Shown here one piece after another: positions 38,714 to 47,118 of a stretch of 64,000 nt of DNA. Position 1 is the first letter of the stretch. Each line of letters begins with the position of its first letter. This DNA is from Bacilli bacterium (lineage in GTDB: Bacteria > Bacillota_I > Bacilli_A > RF39 > UBA660): contig JAFQQQ010000002.1 in the NCBI GenBank assembly GCA_017410525.1, forward strand, positions 141,591 to 205,590, written 5' to 3'. The notes beneath the pieces were generated by a model, which had not been told where the DNA came from, did not search any database, and saw only the letters and a program-made list of their open reading frames with translations. The translations under genes were made by a program, and so were the position numbers.

Positions 38714-41596
38714 ATGGAATTTAATAAGAAATTCTTTAAAAATAATTTTAAGACAATTACTTTAATGGTAGGTGCTATTATTGTTTTTGCTTTGCTTAAT
38801 ATTTTTCTTTCTAGTAACTTTGATAAATCATTGATAGAAAAAGATTTGCCAATTAACGGTGAAGGTAAATATGAAGGTTTAGTTGTAACGGAAATAATGA
38901 CATCTAATAATGGAGCAGTCGCTAGCCCAGATGGTACTGTTTCAGATTGGATAGAAATATATAATGCGAATGATTATGAAGTTGATTTAAAAAATTATGG
39001 ATTAAGTGATATAAATAGTAAAACTAAATGGGTTTTTCCTGAAACGACAATTAAACCTAAATCATATATAGTTGTATATTTAAGTGGAGAAACTAGGAAT
39101 GGATTATATGCTAATTTTAAATTAAATGGTAATGGCAGTGAAAAACTATTCTTAGTAAATACACAAAGTGAGAGTGTAGATGCAGTAGATATATTACCTA
39201 TAAAAAGCAATGAAGTAATGGTAAGAGATTTAGAAGGTAATTGGTTTTCAAGTCAAAAAGCGACTCCAGGATATCCAAATACTTTAGAAGGATATGAAGA
39301 ATATCAAAAATCATTATTAGCCGAAAGTGATGTCAAAATAAATGAGTTCTTGCCTAAGAATGATGGTAATTTTAAAAATAGTTATGATAATTATGTTGGA
39401 TATATTGAAATAATCAATACTGGTAAAGAAAAGGTTAATTTAAAAAATTATTGTATATCTAATATAATAAATGCTCCTTTTAAATATTGTTTAGGAGATG
39501 TAATTTTAAGTAAAGATGAAGTATATGTAATATATATGGGGGATTATCACGATACTGATGAAGAGATCTATTCTAACTTTGATTTAAAATCGAAAAATGG
39601 AACTGCTATACTTACTAATTCGAATGGTAAGATAATAGATAAGGTAGAATATAAAAATGTAGCTAATGGACTTGCTATGGTAATGGAAGATGGTAAGTTT
39701 AATCAAACAAGTAATATTTCTCCGGGATATTCTAATACTCCTGAAGGGATAAAGAAATTTTCTAAAAATAAATTAAAAACACCAGATACTTTAATAATAA
39801 ACGAAATTATGAATAATAATTATTCATATATGCCACATAATGGTAATGAGTATTATGATTGGATAGAGTTAAAAAACAATTCTAATAAAACTATTAACTT
39901 AAAAGATTATTATTTAACTAACAGTACTAATTCAATGGAAAAATATAATTTACCTGATGTTGAATTAAAATCAGGAGAGTATTACATATTGATGGCTAGT
40001 GGGGATACTAATTTAAGTAATAATAGTTATACACATATTAATTTTAAAATATCTGATGTAGAGTCAATATATTTAACTAAAGATAATAATATAATTGATT
40101 CAATGGTTATTGCTAATGTTCCATTAGGACATAGTTTTGGTAGATCTAATGATTATGGATTATATTATTTCTCAAAACCAACTCCTAAAGGTGAAAATGG
40201 TTCAGGAACTTCAAGTGTCGCATATATTCCAGAGTTTAATATAGAACCTGGTGTATATAACGATAGTGATGGAATAAATTTAGAGATATCAGGAAATGGG
40301 ACAATTTATTATACTTTAGATGGTAGTGTACCTACAACTAGTTCTAAAGTATATAGTGGTCCTATTTTTCTTAATTCGACTACTGTAGTTAAAGCTGTAA
40401 GTTATAAACAAGGTAAAATAATAAGTGATGTTAAAGTAGGAAGTTATATAATAAATGAAAATCATACATTACCTGTTATGTCGGTTTCTTTAAACCCAAA
40501 CAACTTTAAAAGAGTACAAAGTGATGCTTGGAATACTGAACTTGTAGTAGATGCTAATGCAGAACTATATGAAGATGGTAAAAGTTTTAATATTCCTTGT
40601 GGATTTAAACTATTTGGTGGTTCAACAAGAGGATTACCTAAAAAAAGTTTTGCTCTTAAATTCAAGAAAAGATATGGAGAAGCAAATTTAAATTATCAAG
40701 TATTTGAAAATAGAGATTATTCTAGGTTTAATAGTTTAATATTAAGATCAGGTTCACAAGATCAAGAATCTGCATTTATTAGAGATATACTTATGACATC
40801 TTTGGTAGATGGTAAAGCTAATTTGAAGGTACAGGCATATAAACCAGTGATTCTATATATAAATGGTAGTTATTGGGGAGTATACAATATAAGAGAACAA
40901 GTAGATGATGATTTTATTGCTAATAACTTTAACGTTTCTAAAGAAGGTTCTAATATAGTTAGAATAGATAACGATATAACTGTTGGTGATGGTAGAAAAT
41001 ATTTTGATTTATTAAATTATGTAAGTACGCATGATATGAAAAACAGTAAAAATTATGAGTATGTTAAGAAACAGTTAAATATTGAAAGTTATGTGGACTT
41101 TTGGGTAGCAGAAAATTGGGTAACAAATAATGATATAGTAAATACTAGATTTTACTGGCACCCTAATATAGATAATGGTAGAATAAATATGATATTCTAT
41201 GATTTAGATTTTGCTATGTGGAATTATTATCTTAATTATTTTAATTTTTCAGTACAACCGGAAGGTATGAGTAGATTAAAAGTATCAACTTTACTTATGA
41301 GAAGTTTAATAGTAAATGATGAGTTTAAAAAGACATTCTTAAATAGGCTTAGTTATCAGTTAGAAAAGGTATGGGCAGAAGAAAGAGTATTAGAATATAT
41401 AGATAATATATATAATAAGTTAAAACCAGAAATGGAAAGAAATCAAAAAAGATGGGGAATGACTTATAAATCTTGGGAAGATAATGTGGAAAAATTAAGA
41501 AATTATACTAGACTTAGAAGAGATTATATAACTAAACAAGCAAAGAGTTTCTTCAATTTAAGTAATAGTGAGATGAAAGAATATTTTGGTGATTAA
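38714..41596 (+). CDS. CotH-family protein kinase with three lamin-tail domains
   Basis: A 960-residue surface protein. N-terminal anchor helix (about 17-36), three lamin-tail domains (about 55-170, 205-330 and 357-475, each with an INE/TEIM-x-NN start and a DWIEIYN-type strand), a chitobiase-like FN3/HYD domain (YYTLDGSVPTTSSKVYSGPI), then the CotH kinase domain (about 585-900). There, FKLFGGSTRGLPKKSFALKF, LRSGSQDQES, NIREQVDDDF and MIFYDLDFAMW match the ATP- and metal-binding core of CotH, an atypical kinase that phosphorylates Ser in coat proteins of Bacillus spores. It heads a cluster with a VTC polyphosphate polymerase and DUF4956. Start follows GGAG at nine bases. Confidence 0.88.
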   Translation: MEFNKKFFKNNFKTITLMVGAIIVFALLNIFLSSNFDKSLIEKDLPINGEGKYEGLVVTEIMTSNNGAVASPDGTVSDWIEIYNANDYEVDLKNYGLSDINSKTKWVFPETTIKPKSYIVVYLSGETRNGLYANFKLNGNGSEKLFLVNTQSESVDAVDILPIKSNEVMVRDLEGNWFSSQKATPGYPNTLEGYEEYQKSLLAESDVKINEFLPKNDGNFKNSYDNYVGYIEIINTGKEKVNLKNYCISNIINAPFKYCLGDVILSKDEVYVIYMGDYHDTDEEIYSNFDLKSKNGTAILTNSNGKIIDKVEYKNVANGLAMVMEDGKFNQTSNISPGYSNTPEGIKKFSKNKLKTPDTLIINEIMNNNYSYMPHNGNEYYDWIELKNNSNKTINLKDYYLTNSTNSMEKYNLPDVELKSGEYYILMASGDTNLSNNSYTHINFKISDVESIYLTKDNNIIDSMVIANVPLGHSFGRSNDYGLYYFSKPTPKGENGSGTSSVAYIPEFNIEPGVYNDSDGINLEISGNGTIYYTLDGSVPTTSSKVYSGPIFLNSTTVVKAVSYKQGKIISDVKVGSYIINENHTLPVMSVSLNPNNFKRVQSDAWNTELVVDANAELYEDGKSFNIPCGFKLFGGSTRGLPKKSFALKFKKRYGEANLNYQVFENRDYSRFNSLILRSGSQDQESAFIRDILMTSLVDGKANLKVQAYKPVILYINGSYWGVYNIREQVDDDFIANNFNVSKEGSNIVRIDNDITVGDGRKYFDLLNYVSTHDMKNSKNYEYVKKQLNIESYVDFWVAENWVTNNDIVNTRFYWHPNIDNGRINMIFYDLDFAMWNYYLNYFNFSVQPEGMSRLKVSTLLMRSLIVNDEFKKTFLNRLSYQLEKVWAEERVLEYIDNIYNKLKPEMERNQKRWGMTYKSWEDNVEKLRNYTRLRRDYITKQAKSFFNLSNSEMKEYFGD

Positions 41597-41597
41597 T

Positions 41598-42281
41598 ATG
41601 AGAAAATATAGGAATGAAATTAAATTTGTAATAAATAAAGATACTGCTGAAATATTAAAAAATAAATTGTCTCATTTAATGGATATAGATTCAAACTCTA
41701 CAAGTGAAGATAATAGTTATTTTATAAGAAGTTTATATTTTGATGATTTATATTCTAATGCATATTATGAAAAAATGGATGGAGTAGAATATAGGAAGAA
41801 ATATAGAATTAGGTTATATAACTCAGATACGAGTTTTATAAGATTAGAATGTAAATATAAACATGAAAACAAAACTTCTAAAGATCAAATATTGATAGAT
41901 AAAAGTATTTGTGATAAAATTATAAATGGCAATATAGAAGATTTAGATATAAGTAAACCTAGTTTACTTACTAAGTTTGTTATTGATTATAGAACAAGAA
42001 ATTTGAAACCGTCTATAATAGTAGATTATAAGAGGCTTGCTTATACTTATCCTGTATCTGATGTAAGAGTTACATTTGATTCTAAAATTAGATCAGGAAG
42101 ATATAATTATAATTTATATGATGAAGATTTAACTACATATAAAATTATAGATGATAATGAAGTGGTTTTAGAAGTTAAGTTTAATGAAATATTACCAGAA
42201 CAAATTGCAATAGTCCTATCAACAGTACCAATGATTAGACAAGCATTTTCTAAATTTGCAATTTGTAGAAGTATAAAATAA
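41598..42281 (+). CDS. VTC-domain (polyphosphate polymerase) protein
   Basis: A 227-residue triphosphate-tunnel enzyme of the VTC family: RNEIKFVINKDTAEIL, YFIRSLYFDDLYSNAYYEKM, KKYRIRLYN, FIRLECKYKHENKTSKDQI and, at the end, VVLEVKFNEILPEQI. The paired Lys/Arg and Glu residues line the tunnel where yeast Vtc4 makes polyphosphate from ATP. No SPX domain is present. The start is ATG 41598 after GGTGATTA (an upstream TTG opens the frame inside cotH), coupled to the CotH gene by proximity. Twelve bases separate it from DUF4956. Confidence 0.85.
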   Translation: MRKYRNEIKFVINKDTAEILKNKLSHLMDIDSNSTSEDNSYFIRSLYFDDLYSNAYYEKMDGVEYRKKYRIRLYNSDTSFIRLECKYKHENKTSKDQILIDKSICDKIINGNIEDLDISKPSLLTKFVIDYRTRNLKPSIIVDYKRLAYTYPVSDVRVTFDSKIRSGRYNYNLYDEDLTTYKIIDDNEVVLEVKFNEILPEQIAIVLSTVPMIRQAFSKFAICRSIK

Positions 42282-42293
42282 AGGAGAATAGTT

Positions 42294-42965
42294 ATGAGTT
42301 TTATGGATATGATTAAAAAAAGTGTTATTTCAGAATTTACAGGTACGATAACAATAGATAAAATATTATTATCTTTGTTAGTCGCATTTGTAATAGGGGT
42401 TTTTATAGTTTTCATTTATAAGAAAACATATAGCGGTGTAGTTTATTCTAAATCATTCTCATTATGCATAATATTGCTTGGAATGGTTACTGCTATGGTA
42501 ATTAGAACAATTAGTTCTAACCTTGCTTTATCACTAGGTATGGTGGGTGCTCTTTCTATTGTAAGATTTAGGACAGCAATAAAAGAACCTACAGATACGG
42601 TATTTATGTTTTGGAGCATAACTGCAGGTATTATGGCAGGCGCTGGACTTTATATAGTTGCAATCATTGCTTCACTTGGAATAGGTATTTTATATTTTGT
42701 AGGATATATGTTAGGTTTTAAAGCAAAACATCAATACTTATTCATTATTAAATATAATTCGGCTATAGATGAATTTATAGTTAAACAAATAAATAAATTG
42801 CCAAAGACAAAATTAAAAAGTAAATCAATATCTAAAAATATTGTAGAACTAACATTTGAATTAGAAATTAAAGATAATGAAACTAAAGTATTAGATGCAT
42901 TTAAAAATATTGAAGGAGTTCAAAGTGTTAGTGTAATAAGTTATCAAAATGATTTTGGTGCTTAA
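42294..42965 (+). CDS. DUF4956 membrane protein
   Basis: A 223-residue protein: about four membrane helices (residues 28-140) and a C-terminal cytosolic alpha-beta domain (about 145-223, FIIKYNSAIDEF to GVQSVSVISYQNDFGA) that looks ACT-like. The core GMVGALSIVRFRTAIKEPTD between helices is the DUF4956 signature. The family often lies beside VTC-domain and CotH genes. A channel or polymer-export role has been inferred by others from that context, but nothing is proven. AAAGGAGAATAGTT precedes the ATG. Confidence 0.85.
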   Translation: MSFMDMIKKSVISEFTGTITIDKILLSLLVAFVIGVFIVFIYKKTYSGVVYSKSFSLCIILLGMVTAMVIRTISSNLALSLGMVGALSIVRFRTAIKEPTDTVFMFWSITAGIMAGAGLYIVAIIASLGIGILYFVGYMLGFKAKHQYLFIIKYNSAIDEFIVKQINKLPKTKLKSKSISKNIVELTFELEIKDNETKVLDAFKNIEGVQSVSVISYQNDFGA

Positions 42966-42980
42966 AGAAAAGAGGTTTTT

Positions 42981-43100
42981 ATGTCAAAAATAAAAATAAA
43001 AAAAGGGAGAATATTTATAGTGCTTAGTATAATTTTCTTAAGTTCTTTAATGCTATATTATGGAATAAGATTAGTTTATTATTATAATTTAATGCATTAG
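42981..43100 (+). CDS. 39-residue single-pass membrane protein
   Basis: ATG 42981 follows AGAGGTTTTT and opens a 39-codon frame ending in TAG at 43098-43100. It encodes a Lys-rich start (MSKIKIKKGR) and one hydrophobic helix (IFIVLSIIFLSSLMLYYGI), then RLVYYYNLMH. It is packed tightly between DUF4956 (15 bases) and the glycosidase gene (6 bases), so it is very likely real. It is below the size most gene callers keep. Function unknown; a helper of the surface cluster is possible. Confidence 0.6.
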   Translation: MSKIKIKKGRIFIVLSIIFLSSLMLYYGIRLVYYYNLMH

Positions 43101-43106
43101 GATATT

Positions 43107-44357
43107 ATGTCAAAAGAAGAATTAGAAAATATAAAAAATGAATTAGATGAACTAATGAATTCTATGAAAAAAGAACAAGAAAATAATATTCCCGAAATGC
43201 CAAAAGTATTTTTTGACAATGAAAAACCTATAGTATATAAAGAAAAAACGGAAGAAGAAATAAAATTACAAGAAGAAATAGAAAAAGAAAAAAGTAATAA
43301 TATAATAGAACAAATAAAAGAAAAAAATAAAAAAAATAGAAAAAATAAAAAGAAAAGTAAAAAATGGGTATTTACATTTGCTACTTTAGATATAATCGCA
43401 ATAGTTTGTATATTTCTAATGTATGGCCCAATAACTTATTTTAGAAATCTTTGGGTAACGAGTGCGATGACAACAATGACACATAAATATCTTGCTTATA
43501 TCTTTTTTGATCAAGAGCAGATAGATGAGATTATGAGTAATAATGTTGTAATTGAAGTAGAAGATGAAACTAACCAAGAAGAAATAGAGTTTGAAGAAGA
43601 AAAAGAAGAAGTAATCGTTTATTCGTCGCCAGAAGAAGAACAAGTGTTGAAAAGAGACGAGGGTAATGATGTTTACAAAATCATAGACATTCAAGGTGAC
43701 GGTTATAAAGGGCATATGTTAGTTGTTTATGATCCTTCTAAAATAAAATTAGAAAAAGTTCCAAATATGAAATATGGTAGAACTCTAGATCAGTTTATGA
43801 AAAACACTGGAGCAGTTGCTGGTATAAATGCAAGTGGATTTAGTTATAATAGTTATAGTGGTTATTCGTTTGCAGGTGTTGTTATAATAAATGGTCAAAT
43901 AGTTGCGGATAACGGATCTACTGGATGGGGTGGAGGAATTATTGGATTTACTAATGATAATGTATTGGTATTAACCAAATCGTCTGCTTATGAAGCAATC
44001 AATATGGGAATAAGAGATGCTGTATCATTTGGACCATTCCTAATTGTTAACGGTGTGCCATCACAGTTTAGAGGTAATGGTGGATATGGTATCGCACCTA
44101 GAACAGCTATTGGACAAAGAAAAGATGGAATTGTTTTGATGTTAGTAATAGATGGTCGAAGACCTGGGCACAGTTTAGGTGTTGATATGGTAGAACTCAC
44201 TAATATAATGCTAAAGTATGGTGCTTACAATGCTAGTAACTTAGATGGTGGCGGATCTAGCACTTTCTATGCAAATGGTAAAATTCTTAGTGTAGCGGGT
44301 GGAGCTGGATATACAGGAGATAGATACCTCCCTAATGCATGGCTTGTATACGAATAA
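43107..44357 (+). CDS. Membrane-anchored phosphodiester glycosidase family protein
   Basis: A 416-residue protein: a charged coiled N-terminus in the cytosol (about 1-85), one membrane helix (about 91-112), an acidic linker, and a phosphodiester glycosidase (NAGPA/DUF2233) domain (about 195-416) with GAVAGINASGFSY, GPFLIVNG, GIAPRTAIGQRKDG, LVIDGRRPGHSLGVDM and NLDGGGSSTFYANGK. These Asn/Asp/Arg motifs form the catalytic core. In mammals the enzyme removes GlcNAc from phosphodiesters; bacterial members act on cell-envelope glycans or phosphodiester polymers. Ends 14 bases before the SDR gene. Confidence 0.88.
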   Translation: MSKEELENIKNELDELMNSMKKEQENNIPEMPKVFFDNEKPIVYKEKTEEEIKLQEEIEKEKSNNIIEQIKEKNKKNRKNKKKSKKWVFTFATLDIIAIVCIFLMYGPITYFRNLWVTSAMTTMTHKYLAYIFFDQEQIDEIMSNNVVIEVEDETNQEEIEFEEEKEEVIVYSSPEEEQVLKRDEGNDVYKIIDIQGDGYKGHMLVVYDPSKIKLEKVPNMKYGRTLDQFMKNTGAVAGINASGFSYNSYSGYSFAGVVIINGQIVADNGSTGWGGGIIGFTNDNVLVLTKSSAYEAINMGIRDAVSFGPFLIVNGVPSQFRGNGGYGIAPRTAIGQRKDGIVLMLVIDGRRPGHSLGVDMVELTNIMLKYGAYNASNLDGGGSSTFYANGKILSVAGGAGYTGDRYLPNAWLVYE

Positions 44358-44371
44358 AGAAAGGCGGTATT

Positions 44372-45124
44372 ATGTTAGCACTTATTACAGGAGCAAGTAG
44401 TGGTATCGGTAGAGATATGGCAAGAGTATTAAGTAATAAAGGTTATGATTTAATACTAGTTGCTAGAGATAAAAATAATTTAAAAAAATTACAAGAAGAA
44501 TTAACTACTAATGTAGATATAATATCTATGGATTTAAGCAATGTAGAAAACTGTAAAAGTTTGTATGAACAAGTAAAAGGTAAAAAAATAGATATACTTA
44601 TAAATAATGCTGGATTTGGCTCTATTGGTGCATTTAGAAAAACTGATATGAATAAGGAGTTGTCCATGATAGATTTAAATATAAAAGCGGTTCATGTTTT
44701 AACAAAATTATTCTTAAATGACTTTGTTAAAAGGGATAGCGGATATATATTAAATGTATCTAGTGCATCAGCATTTCAGCCAGGCCCGCTAATGGCTACT
44801 TATTATTCTACTAAATGTTATGTATATCATCTAACGCTTGCTTTATACGAAGAGTTAAGAAGAATGAAAAGCAATGTTAAAGTATCTTGTTTATGTCCGG
44901 GACCTGTTAATACTAATTTTAATAAGGTGGCTGATTGTGAATTTAAAATAGATGCTTTAAGTAGTGAATATGTTGCTAAATATGCAATAGGAAAAATGTT
45001 GAAAAACAAATTATTAATTATTCCGGGGTTTAAAATAAAATTATTATATTTATTTGGGAGGTTTGTTCCAAACAAATTAAAACTTAGGATAACTTATAAT
45101 ATTCAGCACAGGAAAACTAAATAA
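44372..45124 (+). CDS. Short-chain dehydrogenase/reductase
   Basis: A 250-residue classical SDR. The NAD(P) site is ITGASSGIGRDMA, followed by MDLSNVE, NNAGFGSIG, the catalytic Ser in LNVSSASAF and YYSTKCY (YxxxK), then CPGPVNT. ARDK after the second strand suggests preference for NADPH. Substrate not predictable. The C-terminus has a basic, hydrophobic end (FGRFVPNKLKLRITYNIQ), as in SDRs of lipid metabolism. Start ATG 44372 after AAAGGCGGTATT. It may be co-transcribed with the glycosidase. Confidence 0.88.
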   Translation: MLALITGASSGIGRDMARVLSNKGYDLILVARDKNNLKKLQEELTTNVDIISMDLSNVENCKSLYEQVKGKKIDILINNAGFGSIGAFRKTDMNKELSMIDLNIKAVHVLTKLFLNDFVKRDSGYILNVSSASAFQPGPLMATYYSTKCYVYHLTLALYEELRRMKSNVKVSCLCPGPVNTNFNKVADCEFKIDALSSEYVAKYAIGKMLKNKLLIIPGFKIKLLYLFGRFVPNKLKLRITYNIQHRKTK

Positions 45125-45129
45125 AAACG

Positions 45130-45156
45130 CATATACTAAAATGTATATGTTTTTTT
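45130..45156 (+). terminator. Intrinsic terminator after SDR gene
   Basis: CATATAC (45130-45136) pairs with GTATATG (45143-45149) followed by seven T. Confidence 0.85.
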
Positions 45157-45168
45157 GTGAGGTGAAAT

Positions 45169-46128
45169 GTGGAAAATATAAAAGGATTAATAGGTAATAC
45201 TCCTATGATAAAAATAAGATATAGATATAAAGGTATAGAAAATTATATTTATACTAAGTTAGAATATTATAATTTAACTGGCAGTATAAAAGATAGAATT
45301 GTTTATTATATATTGGATAAATCTATGAGTGCGGGAAAATTAAAAGATGATATGGTACTTGTAGAAGCGACTAGTGGGAATACAGGTATTTCGTTAAGTG
45401 CAATAGGTACTTATTTAAAACATAAAGTATATATATTTATGCCTGATTGGGTAAGTAAGGAAAGAGTGGATTTAATGAAACTGTATGGTGCGAATGTGGT
45501 ACTTGTATCTAAAGAAGAAGGCGGTTTTGAAAAATGTATTCAAATGGCTAAAGATTTTTCTAAAAATAATAATGGATTTTTACTTAATCAATTCGATAAC
45601 ATTTATAATGTAACTGCTCACTATCAAACTACAGCTAAAGAAATAATAGATAAAATAAAAGTGGATTCATTTATATCTGGAATAGGTACAGGTGGTACTT
45701 TGATGGGTATAGGAAAAAGGTTAAAAGAAGAATATGGTAGTATGATTTATGCAATTGAACCAGATACTATGTCTATAATTAAAACTGGTAATATAACTGG
45801 ACATAAAATAGAAGGGATAGGAGATGATTTTATTCCCCATATAGTAGATTTAAATTTAATAAAAGAAGTACTGCTTGTAAATGATTTAGATGCGATAAAT
45901 ATGAGTAAGAAGTTATCTAAAGAGCTAGGCATAGGCGTAGGTATATCTAGTGGGGCTAATATGATAGGAAGTATTTTATTAAAAGAAATGGGGTATAGTA
46001 ATGTTTTAACTATATTTCCTGATGACAATAAAAAGTACCTTAGTACAGATTTAACTAAAGATATTATACTAAAACAAAACAATGTTTCAAGTTATGTAGA
46101 ATTGCTTGGTTATGAAGTTGTAAAATAA
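45169..46128 (+). CDS. PLP-dependent cysteine synthase-like enzyme
   Basis: A 319-residue fold-type II PLP enzyme. IGNTPMIKI starts it; the PLP Lys is in LTGSIKDRIV, the substrate-binding loop is ATSGNTGIS, the phosphate cup is GIGTGGTLMG, and the C-terminal PLP-nitrogen Ser-type region is VGISSGANM. O-acetylserine sulfhydrylase (CysK) is the best fit; cystathionine beta-synthase-like or O-phosphoserine variants cannot be excluded. No cysE is adjacent. GTG 45169 is the start, with GAGGTGAAAT before it; an ATG two bases upstream is out of frame. Confidence 0.85.
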   Translation: MENIKGLIGNTPMIKIRYRYKGIENYIYTKLEYYNLTGSIKDRIVYYILDKSMSAGKLKDDMVLVEATSGNTGISLSAIGTYLKHKVYIFMPDWVSKERVDLMKLYGANVVLVSKEEGGFEKCIQMAKDFSKNNNGFLLNQFDNIYNVTAHYQTTAKEIIDKIKVDSFISGIGTGGTLMGIGKRLKEEYGSMIYAIEPDTMSIIKTGNITGHKIEGIGDDFIPHIVDLNLIKEVLLVNDLDAINMSKKLSKELGIGVGISSGANMIGSILLKEMGYSNVLTIFPDDNKKYLSTDLTKDIILKQNNVSSYVELLGYEVVK

Positions 46129-46149
46129 CGCCTTTTTCATATTAAACTA

Positions 46150-46178
46150 TTGACATAAATAGTAGTTTGTGTTAATAT
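46150..46178 (+). promoter_or_regulatory. SigA promoter for secE-nusG
   Basis: TTGACA (46150-46155), 17-base spacer, TAATAT (46173-46178). A small hairpin AACAC-gaaaag-GTGTT followed by TTTTATTTT lies at about 46188-46212 in the leader and could be a weak attenuator. Confidence 0.75.
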
Positions 46179-46245
46179 TTAATTGTGAACACGAAAAGGT
46201 GTTTTTATTTTAGAAAAAAATCATAAAATTAAGAGTAGGTGAAAT

Positions 46246-46425
46246 ATGAAAGCAGTAGCAAGATTTTTTGTAAATGTTAAAAAAGAAATGAAAAAAGTTA
46301 GATGGCCTAAGAAAAAAGAAATGGTTAAATTTTCAATTGCAGCTATAATTATTATTTGTTTCTTTATGTTATTCTTTGCTTTAAGTGATGGAATAATAAG
46401 TTGGATTGTGAAGGTGTTTAATTAA
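46246..46425 (+). CDS. secE: Preprotein translocase subunit SecE
   Basis: A 59-residue single-pass protein. The amphipathic start has the SecE signature FFVNVKKEMKKVRWPKKKEM, then one membrane helix (IAAIIIICFFMLFFALSDGI). It clamps SecY in the translocon. GAGTAGGTGAAAT precedes ATG 46246. The stop TAA shares its last base with the nusG ATG. The usual rpmG (L33) before secE is absent here. Confidence 0.95.
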   Translation: MKAVARFFVNVKKEMKKVRWPKKKEMVKFSIAAIIIICFFMLFFALSDGIISWIVKVFN

Positions 46426-46958
46426 TGGAAAAAGAATGGTATGTTGTTAATACTTATTCAGGACACGAGAATAAGGTAAAAGAAAAATTAGAGATGCGTG
46501 CTAGTTCTATGGGGATGGAAGATTATATATATAGAGTAGTAGTTCCATCTCAAAAAGAAATAGTAGTAAAAAATGGAAAAGAAGTAGAAAAAGATTCTAA
46601 AATGTTTCCTGGTTACATATTAGTAGAAATGGTAATGACTGATGAAGCTTGGTTTATTGTACGTAATACTCCAGGTGTTACAGGATTTATTGGATCAAGT
46701 GGTAAAGGTGCTAAACCATTCCCATTAACAAAACAAGAAGTAGATAAAATACTTGGTAATATGGGTATGAGTAGAATCGATGTTGTTAATGAAATTAACG
46801 AAGGAGATACTGTTAAAGTAATAAGTGGAGCATTTGCTAATATGTTTGGTAAAGTTAAGTTTGTTGATATGGTTAACCAAAAAATTGAAGTTGCTCTTGA
46901 CTTATTTGGACAAGAAACTATTGTTGAAGTATTATTTACCGAAATAGAAAAAGCTTAA
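46425..46958 (+). CDS. nusG: Transcription termination/antitermination factor NusG
   Basis: A 177-residue protein. The NGN domain is WYVVNTYSGHENKVKEKLEM and FPGYILVEMVMTDEAWFIVRNTPGVTGFIGS; the KOW domain is EINEGDTVKVISGAFANMFGKV. It binds the RNA polymerase clamp and controls pausing and coupling. Translationally coupled to secE by a one-base overlap. It lies before rplK, the normal order. Confidence 0.97.
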   Translation: MEKEWYVVNTYSGHENKVKEKLEMRASSMGMEDYIYRVVVPSQKEIVVKNGKEVEKDSKMFPGYILVEMVMTDEAWFIVRNTPGVTGFIGSSGKGAKPFPLTKQEVDKILGNMGMSRIDVVNEINEGDTVKVISGAFANMFGKVKFVDMVNQKIEVALDLFGQETIVEVLFTEIEKA

Positions 46959-46965
46959 AAAGATA

Positions 46966-46994
46966 TTTACAAATAAATAAAAATATGTTATTAT
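46966..46994 (+). promoter_or_regulatory. SigA promoter for rplK-rplA
   Basis: TTTACA (46966-46971), 17-base spacer ending in TGT, TATTAT (46989-46994): an extended -10 promoter right after nusG. Confidence 0.7.
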
Positions 46995-47022
46995 TATATG
47001 GCTATATTGATTTTAATATAGA

Positions 47023-47090
47023 TTTTGTGGGAGCTAATGATCAAAAATACTAGATATTTTTGAAAAGCGGAGCATTTGAACCACAACGAA
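47023..47090 (+). promoter_or_regulatory. L1-binding leader (23S rRNA L1-site mimic) of rplK-rplA
   Basis: TTGTGGGAGC (47025-47034) and GCGGAGCATTTGAACCACAA (47067-47086) reproduce the two strands of the 23S rRNA L1-binding helix, whose conserved strands read about GUGGGAGC and GGAGC..UUGAA..CCAC. TTGTGG/CCACAA closes the stem. A 9-bp hairpin TCAAAAATA-ctaga-TATTTTTGA (47041-47063) replaces the loop arm. Free L1 would bind here and repress its own operon, as in other bacteria. Confidence 0.75.
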
Positions 47091-47118
47091 AAAACAAAAT
47101 TTATAGGAGGTGTTTTTC

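Noticed and set aside
43320..43360. A-rich low-complexity run in the phosphodiester glycosidase gene as a possible slippage or frameshift site
   Set aside because: The frame stays open and codes for a Lys/Asn-rich cytosolic segment before the membrane helix, a normal design.
46129..46245. A missing rpmG (L33) gene before secE
   Set aside because: No 49-codon frame with L33 Cys motifs fits in the 117-base gap; the gene is probably elsewhere.
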